A DNA stretch of 40,227 nt from an uncultured Pseudothermotoga sp. (lineage in GTDB: Bacteria; Thermotogota; Thermotogae; Thermotogales; DSM-5069). Positions 16,338 through 24,397 of the stretch are shown one piece after another (the stretch's first letter is position 1; every line of letters starts with the position of its first letter). The notes beneath the pieces were generated by a model. The model did not search any database. It was not told the DNA's origin and saw nothing but the letters and a program-made list of their open reading frames with translations. The stretch spans positions 1 to 40,227 of the forward strand of contig CALKJI010000012.1 in the NCBI GenBank assembly GCA_937995655.1, read 5' to 3'. A program made the position numbers and the translations under genes.

Positions 16338-17540
16338 TCAAACCAATGATTTCGATTGCTTAACAATTCCTGAGAGATCTTGAATACTTTCAAAATCCTT
16401 CCAGCAACGAATCCAGTTCATGGCAACGTCCAGGGCGATACTCTCGGCTTTTGCCCGAGTGTTTTCGTCCTTTATTGTCCAAAAGTCGTGAACATGGGCC
16501 ATCCCTATGGTTCTTCTGAATATTTCCGCCGCTCCAAATCCTGCGCACTCTTTGAGAAGCCTTCGTACATAGTTTTCTTTGTAACTGTCTGAGGGCCACT
16601 CACCATTTGAATCATTTTCCCAAGCTCGTAGAAATTCTTGCTCAAAAACAGTCCAGGTTTCTTCAAGAGATTCAACTATCCATTTGCGATAGGAATCTCT
16701 CGTTTGCGGGTCTGTTCTATGTGCCTCTTGTGCAGCGTAGGCAATTACAAGGTTTGCAAGATAGGTTCCTATATCGTGTGCCATGGGTCCATAAAAGGCA
16801 AACTCTGGGTCAATAACCTTTGTCCTGGTTTCGTCCAACATTATCGAACCTGTGTGCAGATCGTTGTGAATCAAGGCTTGTGCTTTGGTCATGTAGAGCT
16901 CTTTAAAGTAGAATATCTCGCCCCTGATTTTGTCATCTTGATGAATCTGTTTTACGATATCAGTCAAGGGTTTACTCCATCTGTTGTTGGGGTGGTCCAT
17001 ATAAGGTTGTGTAAAAACCAAATCCTCCTGAACTTTGCACAGAACAGGATTTGCAAAATTGATCACCATTTCCTTTTTCTTTTGTGATGATAGATATAAA
17101 TCACAGGTGTAAAACAAAGTCTTTGCCATGAATTTTCCAATATGCTCGGCAACTTTCGGAAAGATTTTTCCTTCTATCAAAGCCTCACGCATTACTTTCA
17201 ACTCTTTAAGATCTTCTATCACTAAAACATGTGCTTGATTATCATAGAAATATATTTTTGGAACATTGTCCGCTGCGCACTGCGACTCTATACTGAGTGT
17301 CTCGTATTCTATTCTTTGTCTATCGACTGGCATCTTGAAATCTGGATAGCGCCACGCATAAGGCAGGGCTTGTTTGAGTATAACTGATCTGCCATTGTCA
17401 ATGTTGTGAATGCGGAATATCAAATTAACATTCCCTTCGGCAATCAGTTCTGCCCGTAATTCTCCCTCACCCAAGATTGTTTTTCTCAGATCGGTCTGCT
17501 GTACGTAGTCCAGCACAGTTTTTTCATTGAGCTGTTGCAT
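16338..17540 (-). CDS. mtnK: S-methyl-5-thioribose kinase (MtnK family)
   Basis: Kinase phosphorylating the anomeric hydroxyl of 5-methylthioribose (or 5-deoxyribose) with ATP. It has the choline-kinase-like fold with 'AEGNVNLIFRIHNIDNGRSV' and 'ILKQALPYAWRYPDF' (nucleotide lobe), the MtnK-specific 'RQRIEYETL', the catalytic 'ALIHNDLHTGSIML' (222-235, D227) and 'KVIDPEFAFYGPMAHDIG' (241-258, metal-binding D244). Asn replaces the usual Gly in HGDLHTGS; H225, D227 and the HTGS turn are kept. Length (400 aa) matches the family. ATG 17540 is preferred because GGGAGG lies eight bases before it; the longer frame adds 14 residues. It directly follows the permease gene by 16 bp, tying the imported sugar to phosphorylation by this enzyme. 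Confidence 0.92.
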   Translation of the reverse strand: MQQLNEKTVLDYVQQTDLRKTILGEGELRAELIAEGNVNLIFRIHNIDNGRSVILKQALPYAWRYPDFKMPVDRQRIEYETLSIESQCAADNVPKIYFYDNQAHVLVIEDLKELKVMREALIEGKIFPKVAEHIGKFMAKTLFYTCDLYLSSQKKKEMVINFANPVLCKVQEDLVFTQPYMDHPNNRWSKPLTDIVKQIHQDDKIRGEIFYFKELYMTKAQALIHNDLHTGSIMLDETRTKVIDPEFAFYGPMAHDIGTYLANLVIAYAAQEAHRTDPQTRDSYRKWIVESLEETWTVFEQEFLRAWENDSNGEWPSDSYKENYVRRLLKECAGFGAAEIFRRTIGMAHVHDFWTIKDENTRAKAESIALDVAMNWIRCWKDFESIQDLSGIVKQSKSLV

Positions 17541-17556
17541 TCGTTCAGCCTCCCTG

Positions 17557-18579
17557 TCAACGTGATTCTTTTCGTATAGCAAAACTAATACCCAAAGCTG
17601 ATACTAAGACCAAACCTTTAATGAAATCTTGTATATACCAAGGTGTGTTCAACATAGTTAAGCCGTTCAACATCACCCCAACAAAGACAGCACCCAGGAA
17701 TGTACCCCAGACATTTGGTCTTCTCACGCCAAGTACTGCGAAACCAAAGTATGTTGACGCAACAGCATCTAGCAAATAGGGATCACCAGCTTTAACAGCA
17801 CCAGAACCGATACGCGAAGCCAGTACAAGACCACCAAGCGTCGCAAGAACCGCACTAATAACGTAAGCTGCCGTTCTATATTTTTTCACAGGTATACCGG
17901 CTAATCTGGCTGCTTCTATGTTCCCGCCTACCGCATAAAAGGCTCTACCAAATCTTGTAAATTCAAGGAAAAACCAGCTTACCAGCACGACACAAATCAT
18001 TATGATAACCGGTACTGGTACACCTCGGAAGCTTTCTGTCTTGAATATAAAACCCTGTCCCATCGTTAAGAATTGCTTAGGTATGAATCCCTTTGTCACT
18101 TCTCGTATAGGACTCCAAGGGTTCGTCATGCCTCTGTAGACTGCATCACCTTTAGTAATCCACATTTGTAAACCTTGAGTGAGATATAATGTTCCAAGCG
18201 TAGCCAACAAATCGGGTATTCGCAATTTGAGTATTAAGAACGAATTGAATAACCCTATACCCACACCAATAAGCAAAGAGCCCACTATCGCTATGTACCA
18301 GGGTATCTGCCAGATAACCATCAAAGCTGTAGAAAATATCACAGCAAATCCTGTAACTGCACCTACGGACACATCCATACCATTCACAACGACTGAAAAA
18401 GTGACACCAATGGCTACGATCGTCAAAATTGAAACGGCTCGAAGAATATCAAAAAAGTTGTCCAAACTAAAGAAAGCTCTTGTGCTCACTGAAAAAAAGA
18501 CTATCAAGATAAACAGAGCAGTTATTACACCATATTTGAGTAAAAAGTTCGTCATCCGATCTGTGAAATCACCTTTCAC
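17557..18579 (-). CDS. Sugar ABC transporter permease (RbsC type)
   Basis: Membrane subunit of a pentose-class importer (BPD_transp_2 family), 340 aa with 8-10 hydrophobic helices. Characteristic stretches are 'FFSLDNFFDILRAVSILTIV', 'AIGVTFSVVVNGMDVSVGAV', 'LFNSFLILKLRIPDLLATLG', 'FYAVGGNIEAARLAGIPVKK' (the coupling loop for the ATPase), 'GLVLASRIGSGAVKAGDPYL' and 'LDAVASTYFGFAVLGVRRPN'. The start is GTG 18579, overlapping the stop of the ATPase gene by 4 bp. Together with the ATPase and binding protein it forms a complete RbsABC-like importer. Given the following mtnK and mtnA, methylthioribose or a 5-deoxypentose is the likely cargo; ribose itself is less likely because no ribokinase is present. 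Confidence 0.92.
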   Translation of the reverse strand: MKGDFTDRMTNFLLKYGVITALFILIVFFSVSTRAFFSLDNFFDILRAVSILTIVAIGVTFSVVVNGMDVSVGAVTGFAVIFSTALMVIWQIPWYIAIVGSLLIGVGIGLFNSFLILKLRIPDLLATLGTLYLTQGLQMWITKGDAVYRGMTNPWSPIREVTKGFIPKQFLTMGQGFIFKTESFRGVPVPVIIMICVVLVSWFFLEFTRFGRAFYAVGGNIEAARLAGIPVKKYRTAAYVISAVLATLGGLVLASRIGSGAVKAGDPYLLDAVASTYFGFAVLGVRRPNVWGTFLGAVFVGVMLNGLTMLNTPWYIQDFIKGLVLVSALGISFAIRKESR

Positions 18580-20072
18580 TGTTTCACCCCCGCTGCATAG
18601 CTCAGTATCACCTTCGGATCTGCACCTTTCGCATTTAACTGTGCAACAACTTTTCCATCTCTCATGACCAATATTCTGTCGGCTATACTAACAGCTTCAT
18701 TTATCTCACTCGTGGCAAGCACGACAGCAGCTTCCTTCGCTATTTGACATATCAATTGATATATTTCTTTTTTTGCACCGATATCTACACCCTGGGTGGG
18801 TTCATCTAATAGAAGTACCTTCGGTTTTCCTCCAAGCCACCTACTCACAACTATTTTCTGCTGATTTCCTCCCGAAAAATACTGTGCTTGGCGTTCAATA
18901 TCGCAAGGTAAGAGGCGGACCTTTTCGGCCAGACTTTTCGCGTGATGACATTCCTTCTTGAAAAGTACTCTACCCAAGAAACCACAGAAGTCTTTCAAAA
19001 ACGGTACAGTTATGTTTTCTCTCGCCGTTTTGTCAAGGATTAATCCTTCCTTTCTTCTCTCTTCTGGCACAAGGTATATACCGTTCCTGATTGCAACGAC
19101 TGGACTTTCCATTTTTACCATTTTTCCGTTTATGAAAATTTTTCCTTCGTCAGGACGCACGGCACCAAAGATCAGTTTTAAAGTCTCTGTCTTACCAGCA
19201 CCTGTGAGACCTGTTATGGCAAGTATTTCCCCTTTCCTGATTTCAAAACTCACTCCATTCACTCTGTTTTTCCACCTCAAGTTCTCTATTCTCATAACAA
19301 CTTCGTTTTGTCGAGTCGATTCTCTTTTTGGAAAAAGCTCACCTTGAGGTGCATCAAGCATCGCTTCAATTATCTTTGAGAGCTCAGGTACATGGTCAAA
19401 ATAGGCTGCTCTTTTACCATTTCTGAGAACAGTGACTTCATCAGCTATAATTGAGATCTCATCAAGTCTTTGGCTGATGTACAAGATTCCTACCCCACGC
19501 TCTTTGAGTTTTCGAACCATACTAAAAAGTTTTTCTGCTTCGATCAAACTCAGTGATGAAGTAGGTTCATCCAATATTAGAAATCTCACCTTGTGTAGCA
19601 GAGCCCTTGCTATCACAAGCTGTTGCTTTTCGTGCAAAGACAAACTTTCAACTTTTGCAGAAACTGGCAGAGGGAAACCAATATCATTTAGATCTTTTTC
19701 TGCACGTTTTTTCAGATCTTTTGTGAAAATCACAATACCATATTTGTTTGAAGCGAAGTTTTCAAGATAAAGATTCTCTGCGACTGTAAGATTGGAAACC
19801 AATTGGGTATCAACCTCTTGGTGAACTACTTCAATTCCATTGACCAATGCGTCGAACGGTGTTCTAAGTGACACTTCGTGGTCATCTATCGTAACCGTAC
19901 CATCGTAATTACCGTAATATCCTGTTAGAATCTTGACTAGTGTACTCTTTCCCGCACCGTTTGCTCCAACAAGCGCATGTACTTTACCAGATTGAACTTC
20001 TATGTCTACGTTATCGAGGGCCAGGACACCAGGAAACGCTTTGGTTAGGTTTTTTCCTCTAAGACTGCTCAT
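18576..20072 (-). CDS. Sugar ABC transporter ATPase, two-domain RbsA/MglA type
   Basis: Fused double ATPase of a pentose/galactose-class importer, 498 aa. Domain 1 has Walker A 'GANGAGKST' (36-44), a weak signature 'LSLHEKQQLVIARAL' and Walker B 'FLILDEPTSSL'. Domain 2 has 'GLTGAGKTE' (about 287-295), the good signature 'FSGGNQQKIVVSRWL' and 'VLLLDEPTQGVDIGAKKEIY'. As usual in this family the two sites are asymmetric. It acts in the cytoplasm on the RbsC-like permease. It lies 45 bp after the binding-protein gene, with a strong hairpin in the gap (20083-20104) and no ordinary ribosome site next to the start, so its expression is probably set lower than that of the binding protein. Its stop overlaps the permease start. 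Confidence 0.94.
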   Translation of the reverse strand: MSSLRGKNLTKAFPGVLALDNVDIEVQSGKVHALVGANGAGKSTLVKILTGYYGNYDGTVTIDDHEVSLRTPFDALVNGIEVVHQEVDTQLVSNLTVAENLYLENFASNKYGIVIFTKDLKKRAEKDLNDIGFPLPVSAKVESLSLHEKQQLVIARALLHKVRFLILDEPTSSLSLIEAEKLFSMVRKLKERGVGILYISQRLDEISIIADEVTVLRNGKRAAYFDHVPELSKIIEAMLDAPQGELFPKRESTRQNEVVMRIENLRWKNRVNGVSFEIRKGEILAITGLTGAGKTETLKLIFGAVRPDEGKIFINGKMVKMESPVVAIRNGIYLVPEERRKEGLILDKTARENITVPFLKDFCGFLGRVLFKKECHHAKSLAEKVRLLPCDIERQAQYFSGGNQQKIVVSRWLGGKPKVLLLDEPTQGVDIGAKKEIYQLICQIAKEAAVVLATSEINEAVSIADRILVMRDGKVVAQLNAKGADPKVILSYAAGVKQ

Positions 20073-20082
20073 ACGATCAAGA

Positions 20083-20104
20083 GGCAGGGCAAAGAAGCCC
20101 TGCC
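20083..20104 (-). promoter_or_regulatory. Intercistronic hairpin between binding protein and ATPase genes
   Basis: On the minus strand GGCAGGGC and GCCCTGCC form a perfect 8-bp stem around a six-base loop, between the binding-protein stop (20118) and the ATPase start (20072). There is no T-run. The G-rich sequence AAAGGGGG (20109-20117), the only ribosome-site candidate, lies on the far side of the stem from the ATG. It likely protects the upstream message and tunes ATPase translation. Confidence 0.7.
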
Positions 20105-20117
20105 AGTTCCCCCTTTC

Positions 20118-21164
20118 TCATTTCTTATTCTTTTCAACCAAAGCCTTTATCCATTCGGGCCAGACTAAAGAGCTTTCACCAAGAGCAGGTAATGCCTTCA
20201 CAAGATCATCCATGTTCTTGATATTGTTTTGAATGAGAAATTCTCTTGTGATCAACTGTGGTTCTACTAGCAAATACTTGGACAACTTTTCTCCACCAAC
20301 AAGAGCCGCTGCAGCTCTCACAGCAAGACGACCAACCGCGTAGGAATCCGTTCCAACGGTGGCAACCCAGGGACTGTTTTCTTGAATCATCATCTGAATG
20401 TCTTCTGTAGTAACATCAACAGAGTAAACTCTGAACTGACTACTCTTACCTGCTTGCATTATTGCTCTCACAGCACCTTTAGCGAATTCATCCCACATAG
20501 CTAACACTGCATTTGCCTCTGGTTTTTCCTTCATCGTTGCTTCCATCCTGGTTTGAGTATCAGCGGCTGTCGATCCTGTAACTGCACCTATTTTGGCAAC
20601 TTCTTTGACACCAGGGAACCGCCACTTGATTATCTGCCACATTCTATCTCTCTTATCCAAAGGTGCAAATCCTCCCACATTCACGTAAATGACATTTGCT
20701 TTACCAGCGAAATCAACTGCTAACTGCTTGCTAATCAGATAACCTATCAGCAAATCATCTTGTTCAATCTCGGGCACTCTGTCATCATCAACAACCAAAT
20801 CAAAGGTTACCACCTTGATTCCCTTGTCCAAAGCCTCTTTGATCTTTGGCATCAACGGATCTGGTCTTCCATGATCAATTATGATCGCATCAACTCTTTG
20901 AGCAATGAAATTCTCAATCATGGTAACCATCCTTGCCATATCGCCGTGGGCAGTTGCCTCTAAAAGCGTTATTCCCAGTTCCCTTGCCATCGATTGGGCA
21001 CCAGCAAGATAGCGTTCAAAGAAACTGCCCTCTCCCACTTCTCTTACCAAGGCTATTCTTACATTTTTGGGATTTTCAAACTTCTTGGGCATTTGAACCT
21101 GTGCAAGAACTGAAAGCGCTAAAACCGAAACTAACAGGACTGACAACACTTTGAATTTTTTCAT
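20118..21164 (-). CDS. Sugar ABC transporter substrate-binding protein (RbsB-like, Peripla_BP_4)
   Basis: Periplasmic binding protein of the ribose/autoinducer-2 class. A Sec signal peptide (MKKFKVLSVLLVSVLALSVLA) precedes the mature protein; there is no lipobox. The fold markers are 'NVRIALVREVGEGSFFERYL', 'MARMVTMIENFIAQRVDAII' with 'IDHGRPDPLMPKIKEALDKG', 'KVVTFDLVVDDDRVPEIEQD', 'EANAVLAMWDEFAKGAVRAI' and 'VGTDSYAVGRLAVRAAAALV'. The Asp/Arg pattern is like that of pentose binders, but the aromatic ligand-stacking residues cannot be assigned by eye. ATG 21164 is supported by GGTGGAGGTG six bases upstream; the longer frame runs into the operator array. First gene of the ten-gene operon. Confidence 0.9.
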   Translation of the reverse strand: MKKFKVLSVLLVSVLALSVLAQVQMPKKFENPKNVRIALVREVGEGSFFERYLAGAQSMARELGITLLEATAHGDMARMVTMIENFIAQRVDAIIIDHGRPDPLMPKIKEALDKGIKVVTFDLVVDDDRVPEIEQDDLLIGYLISKQLAVDFAGKANVIYVNVGGFAPLDKRDRMWQIIKWRFPGVKEVAKIGAVTGSTAADTQTRMEATMKEKPEANAVLAMWDEFAKGAVRAIMQAGKSSQFRVYSVDVTTEDIQMMIQENSPWVATVGTDSYAVGRLAVRAAAALVGGEKLSKYLLVEPQLITREFLIQNNIKNMDDLVKALPALGESSLVWPEWIKALVEKNKK

Positions 21165-21190
21165 GGAAAGCACCTCCACCAAAAAGAGTT

Positions 21191-21222
21191 TGCACATTTG
21201 TGCACGTATGCACGTTTGTGCA
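21191..21222 (-). promoter_or_regulatory. TGCAC inverted-repeat operator array upstream of sugar operon
   Basis: Two near-identical 14-mers, TGCACATTTGTGCA (21191-21204, perfect 6-bp arms) and TGCACGTTTGTGCA (21209-21222, one mismatch), are centred 18 bp apart. Between them GTGCA-CGTA-TGCAC makes a third overlapping inverted repeat. They lie 26-58 bases upstream of the first gene's ATG and downstream of a possible -10 TATGAT (21233-21238), the position expected for a repressor. The SorC-type regulator at 11225-12142 is the obvious candidate to bind. Confidence 0.75.
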
Positions 21223-21313
21223 AAAAGAGTACATCATAAAACCTATGCAATTCAACAAGCGATCCTCAAGACTATCGGCAAGACAGAAAATTAGTACCAA
21301 CGAGGGTTTACGC

Positions 21314-21814
21314 TCATTCAGTTAAAGAACCATCTTTTCCCTGCCTTGTTAAGAAAAATACAAAGACACCTATGTATATGAGAATATCACCGAGGCTGAT
21401 CAGAAATCTTCTTCCCCACGGAAGGACTATTGGTATCCAATCACCTAAGACAACTCTTGGCCCAAAAGTATCAACAAAAACATGCTTCATCGTCAAATTC
21501 AAATTGAGTATCTTCGCCAAAGGTTCATAAACGGGCATCTTTCCACCGTTAAAAAGTATTACAAGAGCATTGAGTACTGAGCCAACTGCCATAAAGCCAA
21601 ATCCCTTCAAATGTCTGTTAAGGATCAAGATCAAGAAAAGAAAACCATAGGACAAACCCATTAACAAGCCGCGTTGGCTGAAAGGCAGGATCTGAATGAC
21701 AAAGGGTACAACAAAAAGATAGACCATTTTGATGGGTGTCTTATCAAGGGTGTAAAATCTCTTTCTCAAAGCTATAGAGAATAGCAATGCAATTATGAAG
21801 ACATCCAGGATCAA
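21314..21814 (-). CDS. DUF5317 family membrane protein
   Basis: Small hydrophobic protein of 166 aa with about five membrane helices. The family hallmarks are 'LVILFNGGKMPVYEPLAKIL' (NGG-MPV), 'GPRVVLGDWIPIVLPWGRRF' and 'LISLGDILIYIGVFVFFL' near the C-terminus, matching the DUF5317 layout of an N-terminal helix bundle, the NGGxMPV loop and a final GD-containing helix. Its function is not known. The start is TTG 21814, one base after the panC stop, with GGGAG nine bases upstream inside panC, so it is translationally coupled to panC. No terminator is evident after it; transcription may continue into the sugar operon's regulatory region. Confidence 0.7.
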   Translation of the reverse strand: MILDVFIIALLFSIALRKRFYTLDKTPIKMVYLFVVPFVIQILPFSQRGLLMGLSYGFLFLILILNRHLKGFGFMAVGSVLNALVILFNGGKMPVYEPLAKILNLNLTMKHVFVDTFGPRVVLGDWIPIVLPWGRRFLISLGDILIYIGVFVFFLTRQGKDGSLTE

Positions 21815-21815
21815 A

Positions 21816-22661
21816 TTACTTTTCTCCCAAGATCACGTTATCTATCAATCTGGCTTTGCCAACCCAAACAGCGATCGCAACGATGACTTTACAATCAATT
21901 CTTGTTACAGGTTCTAAGAATTCTTCATCAACTATTTCAATATAATCGATCTTGAGTTTGTCGAAGGTCGAAAGATAATCTGTCATCTTTTCGATGATCC
22001 TTGAGGCGTTCCTTTCACCAGAATTGTATAAATTCTCTGCCAATTTCAAAGCTTTATTCAGCGCCAGTGCTTGTTCTCTCTCCTGAGTCGACAGATAAAC
22101 ATTTCTTGAGCTCATTGCAAGTCCATCTGGTTCGCGCACAATAGGGCATTCAATAACCTCCACATCCATATTCAGGTCTCTAACCATTCTTCTGATAACT
22201 CGAAACTGCTGTGCGTCTTTCTGACCAAAATATGCACGGTGAGGTTTGACTATGTTGAACAGTTTAGTCACAACCGTACACACACCTCTAAAATGCCCCG
22301 GTCTTGACTTGCCACATAGGTATTTTGATAAACTCTCTTCGTTAACATAGGTTGAGTGACCTTTTGGATACATGTCATCCACTTCAGGCGCAAAAACAAA
22401 GTCTACTGCCTCTTTTTCAAGCATCGAAAGGTCTCTGTCCAAGTCTCTCGGATAACTTTTGTAATCTTCATTGGGGCCAAACTGAGTAGGATTGACGAAT
22501 ATGCTCACAACAGTTACATCGTTTTCTGCCTTTGAGCGCCTCACCAAAGAAATGTGACCCTGGTGTAGATAACCCATCGTTGGTACAAACCCAACGATTT
22601 TCTGTTTTCTCAAATCGTCAGCAAGCTTTTTCATATGCGATACAGTCTTGATGACTTGCAC
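21816..22661 (-). CDS. panC: Pantothenate synthetase
   Basis: Joins pantoate and beta-alanine using ATP in the last step of pantothenate (coenzyme A precursor) synthesis. All family motifs are present: '[19 protein letters not shown]' (HIGH-type site), '[20 protein letters not shown]', '[20 protein letters not shown]', '[19 protein letters not shown]', '[18 protein letters not shown]' and '[13 protein letters not shown]' (KMSKS-like loop). Length is 281 aa. The long open frame runs back through the tRNA-Ser gene and cannot be right; GTG 22661 with GGGGTGG five bases upstream gives the expected N-terminus. It sits 20 bp after the tRNA and ahead of the DUF5317 gene. coaE in this window belongs to the same cofactor pathway. 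Confidence 0.95.
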   Translation of the reverse strand: MQVIKTVSHMKKLADDLRKQKIVGFVPTMGYLHQGHISLVRRSKAENDVTVVSIFVNPTQFGPNEDYKSYPRDLDRDLSMLEKEAVDFVFAPEVDDMYPKGHSTYVNEESLSKYLCGKSRPGHFRGVCTVVTKLFNIVKPHRAYFGQKDAQQFRVIRRMVRDLNMDVEVIECPIVREPDGLAMSSRNVYLSTQEREQALALNKALKLAENLYNSGERNASRIIEKMTDYLSTFDKLKIDYIEIVDEEFLEPVTRIDCKVIVAIAVWVGKARLIDNVILGEK

Positions 22662-22681
22662 TATGACCACCCCACAAAAAC

Positions 22682-22771
22682 TGGCGGAGGCGGTGGGACT
22701 CGAACCCACAAGGGCTTTAAAAGCCCACCGATTTTCGAGACCGGCTCCTTAGCCGATTCGGACACGCCTCC
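22682..22771 (-). tRNA. tRNA-Ser(CGA)
   Basis: Minus-strand cloverleaf of 90 nt with an encoded CCA end (22682-22684). The acceptor arm GGAGGCG pairs with CGCCTCC. The anticodon arm CCGGT/ATCGG encloses CTCGAAA with anticodon CGA (codon UCG). A long variable arm, GGGCTTT-type stem (about 22711-22725), marks it as a class II serine tRNA, and GGTTCGAGTCC is the T arm. Confidence 0.95.
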
Positions 22772-22782
22772 CTAACGCTATG

Positions 22783-22791
22783 ATTATAACA
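22783..22791 (-). promoter_or_regulatory. Extended -10 promoter for tRNA-Ser (and panC)
   Basis: TGTTATAAT on the minus strand gives a perfect TATAAT plus upstream TG, with initiation expected about five bases before the tRNA 5' end. The -35 region is weak. No terminator separates the tRNA from panC, so the same transcript may carry both. Confidence 0.6.
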
Positions 22792-22802
22792 AAAACGCCT
22801 GT

Positions 22803-23339
22803 TTAATTCAGAAAATCAATGAGCGGCTCCTGAATCTTGATTGTATATTCATAATCGCCATCCACATCAAAATGTGTCTTTACATATTCCCTTACGATCA
22901 ATTGTGCCAACTTTTCTTGATTTGTCTGTCTGATTTGACTGAATTTAACCAAACAAATGATGCCATCTGTTCCTTTATCTATGAGTGCAAACTCTGATTC
23001 AATGATGCTCAAGTCTACTAAACTCGCATACATCTGTGAAAAATTTTTAACAAAATCAAGGTTTTCCAGTCTCTCCGTCTGTGTAAAGTCTGCACCGGTT
23101 TTTCCAAGAAGATCGATCACATTTTCGCCGTGCAAAACAAGTAACACAGACAGTGAAGGAAATTGCTCATCCTCTTGCAAGGTATAAACAGTGGCATGTA
23201 TCCTACCAAAATATTCATTGTTCGAAAGTTTCAAAGGTTTGTTCATCTGTTTTTCCATGCTCTGCAGTGTATTGTAAAAGCTCTTGGCCTGTTCAGTGTT
23301 CTGAAAATACTCGATCGTCATTTCATCAAGATAGGTCAT
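22803..23339 (-). CDS. Hypothetical protein
   Basis: I do not recognise this protein of about 178 aa. It is soluble and acidic, with no signal peptide or membrane segment. It begins 'MTYLDEMTIEYFQNTEQAKS' and contains mixed alpha/beta segments such as 'YFGRIHATVYTLQEDEQFPS', 'LSVLLVLHGENVIDLLGKTG' and 'FALIDKGTDGIICLVKFSQI'. ATG 23339 has GAGGTG six bases upstream; an alternative ATG at 23351 would overlap the kdd stop by 4 bp (ATGA). It follows kdd closely and is probably cotranscribed with it, but no link to lysine metabolism can be drawn from its sequence. Confidence 0.6.
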   Translation of the reverse strand: MTYLDEMTIEYFQNTEQAKSFYNTLQSMEKQMNKPLKLSNNEYFGRIHATVYTLQEDEQFPSLSVLLVLHGENVIDLLGKTGADFTQTERLENLDFVKNFSQMYASLVDLSIIESEFALIDKGTDGIICLVKFSQIRQTNQEKLAQLIVREYVKTHFDVDGDYEYTIKIQEPLIDFLN

Positions 23340-23347
23340 TTTGCACC

Positions 23348-24379
23348 TCATCCATATCTTTTCAAGAATAAATCGTAGAGTTCTTTATTTTCCCTGACAA
23401 TCTCTAAAGCGAACTTTGCATGATCTGTTGCGTAACCATTCCCTATGATCATGTCAACGTCCTTACCTATTCCCTCAGCACCAAGGGCTGCCTTTGTGAA
23501 ACTGGTAGCCATCGAAAAGAAGTATACCTTACCACGGTTTCTTGCACACATAATGGAAGTCATCTCTGTATCAGGCACATTCACGACATTTATGACAACG
23601 TCAGCAAGTTTCCCATCGTTGAGCTTTATGAATTTTTCATAAGTTCCCACAGCATCTTGTGCATCAGCGACGAGTGTTTTATCTACAACACCAAGATCTG
23701 TCAGTTCCTTTATGGAACGTTCTGAGTGCACAAGGCCTATAACGTTGCCAGTTGGTCCTGCATACTTTTTGGCAACGTAACAGCACAGTATACCAGATTT
23801 ACCCCCAGCACCCATGATCAAAACAGTATCACCTGGTGAAACCAATCTCGCAGTTTGTATAGGAGCACCAGCCACATCAAGAATTGCAAGAGCTACAGAT
23901 TCCGGCATATCTTGTGGAAGTTTTGCAAAAACACCTGTTTCAAAAAGTATGGCCTGTGCGTCGACATCAACTTGGTCTTTGTCAAGGTGAACTTTCTTGA
24001 TTTTTCTGAGATTCAACGGTGTTAGACTCAAAGAGACCAATGTTGCAATCTTATCGCCTTCCTTTAAGTCCAGGTTCAGATCTTTTCCAATTTTTCCTAC
24101 AACACCTATTAACATTCCTCCCGATCCAGTCACTGGGTTGTGCATTTTTCCCCTTTCTTTGACGATTTGCATGATTTTGTCTGCTACCTTTTCTTCATCC
24201 TTGCCTACTTCATTTTTTATTTGTGTAAAGGAAGCTGCATCGATGTTCAATTTGATCACATCGATCAGGATTTCATTGTCATATAGTTTAGAAGTATCAT
24301 TATCGAGCTTCCATGCTGGTTGTGGTAACTTACCTTTCGGTTCTATAACTCTGTGTATACCGAATGGATCCCCGCGCAC
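23348..24379 (-). CDS. kdd: L-erythro-3,5-diaminohexanoate dehydrogenase
   Basis: NAD(P)-dependent enzyme that oxidatively deaminates 3,5-diaminohexanoate to 5-amino-3-oxohexanoate in lysine fermentation. The N-terminus 'GDPFGIHRVIEPKGKLPQPA' and 'KMHNPVTGSGGMLIGVVGKI' are strongly characteristic of Kdd, and the Rossmann domain has 'PGDTVLIMGAGGKSGILCCY' and 'VYFFSMATSFTKAALGAEGI'. About 343 aa is the normal length. GTG 24379 is preferred over GTG 24385, which lies one base from the GGAGG. Oddly, the usual partners (kamA, kamDE, kce, kal) are not in this window: the neighbours are a sugar-binding protein and an unknown gene. It may serve a remote lysine cluster or an analogous 3,5-diamino acid substrate. 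Confidence 0.85.
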   Translation of the reverse strand: MRGDPFGIHRVIEPKGKLPQPAWKLDNDTSKLYDNEILIDVIKLNIDAASFTQIKNEVGKDEEKVADKIMQIVKERGKMHNPVTGSGGMLIGVVGKIGKDLNLDLKEGDKIATLVSLSLTPLNLRKIKKVHLDKDQVDVDAQAILFETGVFAKLPQDMPESVALAILDVAGAPIQTARLVSPGDTVLIMGAGGKSGILCCYVAKKYAGPTGNVIGLVHSERSIKELTDLGVVDKTLVADAQDAVGTYEKFIKLNDGKLADVVINVVNVPDTEMTSIMCARNRGKVYFFSMATSFTKAALGAEGIGKDVDMIIGNGYATDHAKFALEIVRENKELYDLFLKRYG

Positions 24380-24397
24380 AAACACACCTCCACAGGC

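Noticed and set aside
16325-16393. Upstream ATG start of mtnA
   Set aside because: It would overlap mtnK by 56 bases without a ribosome site, whereas TTG 16324 has GAGAGGAGG six bases upstream and matches homologues.
22662-22709. Longer panC reading starting at 22709
   Set aside because: The extra codons lie inside the tRNA-Ser gene, while GTG 22661 has a good ribosome site and gives the family N-terminus.
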